Below are positions 61,342-64,000 of a stretch of DNA of 64,000 nucleotides, piece by piece; the first letter of the stretch is position 1, and every line of letters starts with the position of its first letter. The notes under the pieces are model-generated. The model ran no database searches. It was not told the origin of the DNA and saw nothing but the letters and a program-made list of their open reading frames with translations. Made by a program: the position numbers and the translations under genes. The DNA is from Chlorogloeopsis fritschii. Lineage in GTDB: Bacteria; Cyanobacteriota; Cyanobacteriia; Cyanobacteriales; Nostocaceae. The stretch lies in NCBI RefSeq assembly GCF_043099315.1, contig NZ_CP170746.1; one strand, written 5' to 3'.

Positions 61342-64000
61342 ATGGCAGCGAGTGTAGATGATTACGCGCAGACATATCAACAGGCTCTAACAGCCTACGC
61401 GCAACAAAATTACGAAGAAGCAGCCACTCTGATTGATGAGGTGGTGCAAAATTTACCCCACGATCCTAATACTCATTTGCTAAGGGGTCACGTTTATTAT
61501 GTTTTGCAGCAGTATGATGTGGCAAAAGCAGAATATCAAGAGGTATTAAAATTAACTGAAGATCCAGAAATTATTGGTTTTGCTAAAAATGGTCTAGAGC
61601 ATATAGAGTATTACCAACAGCAACTAGATGCTGATTTTGAGGTAGATAATAACTCTCAAGCAAATTTCCCTAACTTGTCTGATTCTGGAGAAGATGGGCA
61701 ACAAGAATTAGAAGATTTGGCAGCAATAGCAGACTCTAGCGACCAAAACTTTGATTTGAGCTCCTTCGAGAAGCCAGAAGCTCTGGAAATGTTTCAAGAG
61801 GATTCCTTAGATAGCAGTCCATTTGATATACCCGTAGATATTAGTTTATTTGATACAGAATTAGAGTCATCAGAAAAATCTGACGAAAATCCTTTTGCTT
61901 TCAGTTCCGAAGAGGCAGAAGATTCACAGGTAAACATTTGGAATAAACAAACTGAACTAAAATTCCCTGCTTTTTTAGAAGAAGATATAGAGGATATATC
62001 CGTAGAATCAGAGAAAGAAGCAGAAGGACTTAGCAATTTCTTTACAGATAGTATCGATTCTGTTTCTGAAGATTCAGAATTTAACCAGCACAATAATGGA
62101 GATTCCTCATCATTTGCACCAGACGATTCCTTTTCAATACCTGAATTAGAGCAGGAGAATAAGAGAAATTTCTCAACGTTTGAGCCAGAGAATTCCTTTT
62201 CTATACCGGAATTAGAGAATCAAGAAAATTTAGCTGAACAAACATCTCCAAAACAAGTTGAACCGAATTCTAAGCTGATGTTCAATCGTTTTGAGGATGA
62301 AACTTTACTGGTACAAGAAGCAGGAACTAGTGGTGATTTATCAGGAATAAATAGTTTAGGTTACAGTACTTCAAACAGTACTTTTACTTTAGAAAATCAA
62401 AAGTCTAACTCAAGCTCTCATGTCAAACCAAGTAATAGTTTTGAGGAGAATGATAGCTTTGATATAGAAGCATTTGAATCTGCTTTTGGCTCGGAGAGTT
62501 TTGCAGATAGTGAAGACACAAACAGCATTTTAAATGGCAAAACTTCCCAGGGAAGCAATATAGAGTTTTTAGATGACTTTGATGACTTTGACAATCTAGG
62601 GAATATTCAAGCAGAGTTTGACTTTGTTGCAGATTCTAATTTGGGTGACTCTCAACTGCATTCTGGAGCGATCGCCTTAGATAGCAAAAATCAAAGCAGA
62701 GCACTTGAAACCAATAAAAGTAGTCAAAAAAATCAGGCTGCAGGCGGCAACACAGACAAGGATCGTGACGATGAGCTATTTAGTATCACCGGTTCGCAAG
62801 AAGCAGTGCCAATTTTTACCCAAAGTAGTGCTGCTAACATTGAACCCCAAGTCAATGTAGAACAAGGCTTATTAGCTCCTTTTGAAAATGCCCCACTCAC
62901 AACTAAGCAATGGATAATTGGTGGTACTGCGGGCATTGTTTCGGCGGTGGTTGTAGCTGCGGTTAGCTTTACCGCTACGACAATTTCTCCTCCCCAACAA
63001 CGGGCATCACTGCGAAATACAGGTTGGGCAATGGCATTAGCAGCAGGAATTGCCAGTTTTGCAACTGCCGGGGTGATGGGCAATCTTGGCATTAAGAAAT
63101 TGCGCCGCACTACCAAAGATTTACAAGCCCAATTTGATGCGGTACGACAAGGAAATCTCAATGTCAAAGCCACTGTTTATTCCCAAGATGAATTAGGGCA
63201 ATTGGCGGCAGGCTTTAATGAAATGACTCGTGTAATTTTCACGACTACTCATGAAGCTACACGCAAAGCTCAAGAACAAGAAGAAGCGAAAGAAAACTTG
63301 CAACGTCAAGTAATTCGCCTACTTGATGATGTAGAAGGAGCCGCCAGAGGAGATTTAACTGTACAAGCCGAAGTGACTGCTGACGTGTTGGGAGCAGTTG
63401 CCGATGCTTTTAACCTGACGATTCAAAACTTGCGCGATATTGTACAGCAGGTAAAAGTAGCAGCACGGGAAGTTACTAAAGGAGCTACCAACTCTGAGAC
63501 ATTTGCGAGAGCATTATCTAGTGATGCCTTGCGGCAGGCAGAAGAGTTAGCAGTTACCTTAAATTCCGTACAGGTAATGACTGATTCGATCCAAAGGGTG
63601 GCAGAAGCAGCGCGAGAAGCAGAAGCTGTTGCCCGCGATGCCAGCAGTATCGCTCTTAAAGGTGGGGAAGCAGTGGAAAATACTGTGGCGGGTATTTTAG
63701 AAATTCGGGAAACTGTAGCTGAGACGACTCGTAAAGTGAAGCGCTTGGCAGAATCTTCTCAAGAAATTTCTAAAATTGTGGCGTTGATTTCCCAGATTGC
63801 CTCCAGAACCAACTTGTTAGCACTTAATGCCAGTATTGAGGCGGCAAGGGCAGGAGAAGCCGGTAGGGGGTTTGCGATTGTGGCGGATGAAGTGCGCCAG
63901 TTAGCGGACAGATCGGCTAAATCACTCAAAGAAATAGAAGAAATTGTCCGTCAAATCCAGAGTGAAACCAGCTCGGTAATGACAGCAATGGAGGAAGGTA
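61342..64000 (+). CDS. hmpD: Methyl-accepting chemotaxis protein HmpD (PilJ type), 3' end missing
   Basis: The frame is open from ATG 61342 (GGAGG at 61331) to the window end, 886 codons. Residues 1-90 look like a tetratricopeptide pair (YQQALTAYAQQNYEEAATLI; DPNTHLLRGHVYYVLQQYDVAKAEY). Residues ~90-515 are a long acidic Ser/Glu/Phe-rich linker. Two membrane helices follow (~523-545, ~558-578), then HAMP-like repeats and the signalling domain with IASRTNLLALNASIEAARAGEAGRGFAIVADEVRQLA. It is the receptor of the hormogonium motility chemotaxis system. The end, and the CheA gene (hmpE), lie beyond the window. Confidence 0.9.
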   Translation, partial: MAASVDDYAQTYQQALTAYAQQNYEEAATLIDEVVQNLPHDPNTHLLRGHVYYVLQQYDVAKAEYQEVLKLTEDPEIIGFAKNGLEHIEYYQQQLDADFEVDNNSQANFPNLSDSGEDGQQELEDLAAIADSSDQNFDLSSFEKPEALEMFQEDSLDSSPFDIPVDISLFDTELESSEKSDENPFAFSSEEAEDSQVNIWNKQTELKFPAFLEEDIEDISVESEKEAEGLSNFFTDSIDSVSEDSEFNQHNNGDSSSFAPDDSFSIPELEQENKRNFSTFEPENSFSIPELENQENLAEQTSPKQVEPNSKLMFNRFEDETLLVQEAGTSGDLSGINSLGYSTSNSTFTLENQKSNSSSHVKPSNSFEENDSFDIEAFESAFGSESFADSEDTNSILNGKTSQGSNIEFLDDFDDFDNLGNIQAEFDFVADSNLGDSQLHSGAIALDSKNQSRALETNKSSQKNQAAGGNTDKDRDDELFSITGSQEAVPIFTQSSAANIEPQVNVEQGLLAPFENAPLTTKQWIIGGTAGIVSAVVVAAVSFTATTISPPQQRASLRNTGWAMALAAGIASFATAGVMGNLGIKKLRRTTKDLQAQFDAVRQGNLNVKATVYSQDELGQLAAGFNEMTRVIFTTTHEATRKAQEQEEAKENLQRQVIRLLDDVEGAARGDLTVQAEVTADVLGAVADAFNLTIQNLRDIVQQVKVAAREVTKGATNSETFARALSSDALRQAEELAVTLNSVQVMTDSIQRVAEAAREAEAVARDASSIALKGGEAVENTVAGILEIRETVAETTRKVKRLAESSQEISKIVALISQIASRTNLLALNASIEAARAGEAGRGFAIVADEVRQLADRSAKSLKEIEEIVRQIQSETSSVMTAMEEG

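Overview
The window is chromosomal DNA from a filamentous cyanobacterium, most likely a Nostoc/Calothrix/Tolypothrix-type (Nostocales) organism. It carries photosystem II genes (psbQ, psbX), ycf66, a plastid-type ccsA, a DUF98 chorismate lyase for plastoquinone synthesis, a cyAbrB regulator, and the start of a hormogonium motility locus (hmpF, hmpA, hmpB, hmpC, hmpD). The HIP1 octamer GCGATCGC is common inside genes. Spacers are full of short heptamer repeats (CCCTAGY/GGGGACT types) and miniature palindromic elements, as is usual in Nostocales.

Layout: 0-7.5 kb holds the 3' end of an unknown gene, a CheY-like regulator, a perfect 21-unit heptamer array, a KirBac-type K+ channel, a class I/II aminotransferase, a YjbQ-family protein, an SDR/hydrolase pair and two small membrane proteins. 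7.8-11.3 kb has sdhA followed by a complete IS200/IS605 element (tnpA + tnpB, with recognisable end hairpins). 11.3-22.4 kb has an AraC regulator divergent from a DCC-family thiol protein, then psbQ, a ThiO-like oxidase, an alpha/beta hydrolase-fold protein without its catalytic residues, a membrane protein plus membrane-anchored lipase-like pair, hemJ, a Uma2 nuclease, a protein with four CxxC motifs, and rpmB. 22.5-31.5 kb has two chaperone genes (htpG, clpB), an SLH-OprB porin, gloA, and a NrdG-like radical SAM gene that looks frameshifted and is flanked by inverted repeats.

32-48 kb has eno, argC, a ribBA with a long C-terminal extension, a peptidoglycan amidase, a methyltransferase, a CPBP protease, cyAbrB, sdhB, two tandem TolB-like lipoproteins, ycf66, psbX (39 codons), a YggT protein, accC and tRNA-Leu(GAG). 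48-56 kb has the chorismate lyase, a DUF3352 protein, ccsA, a HAD hydrolase, tilS and a Ser/Thr kinase. 56.6-64 kb is the hmp chemotaxis-like locus: hmpF on the minus strand, and hmpA-hmpB-hmpC-hmpD on the plus strand, with hmpD cut off by the window edge.

Most of this is ordinary housekeeping. I did not find a clear, large undescribed system such as a new defence island, a biosynthetic cluster or CRISPR. The points most worth a second look are the miniature inverted-repeat families (a 69-bp pair, a 53-bp identical pair, a pair with GGTGGGC ends), repeat sequence captured inside reading frames (tilS, aminotransferase, sdhB), the catalytically dead hydrolase-fold protein, the CREST-like membrane protein next to a lipase-like gene, a possible small RNA near 1.5 kb, and the IS605 element with its predicted omega-RNA end.
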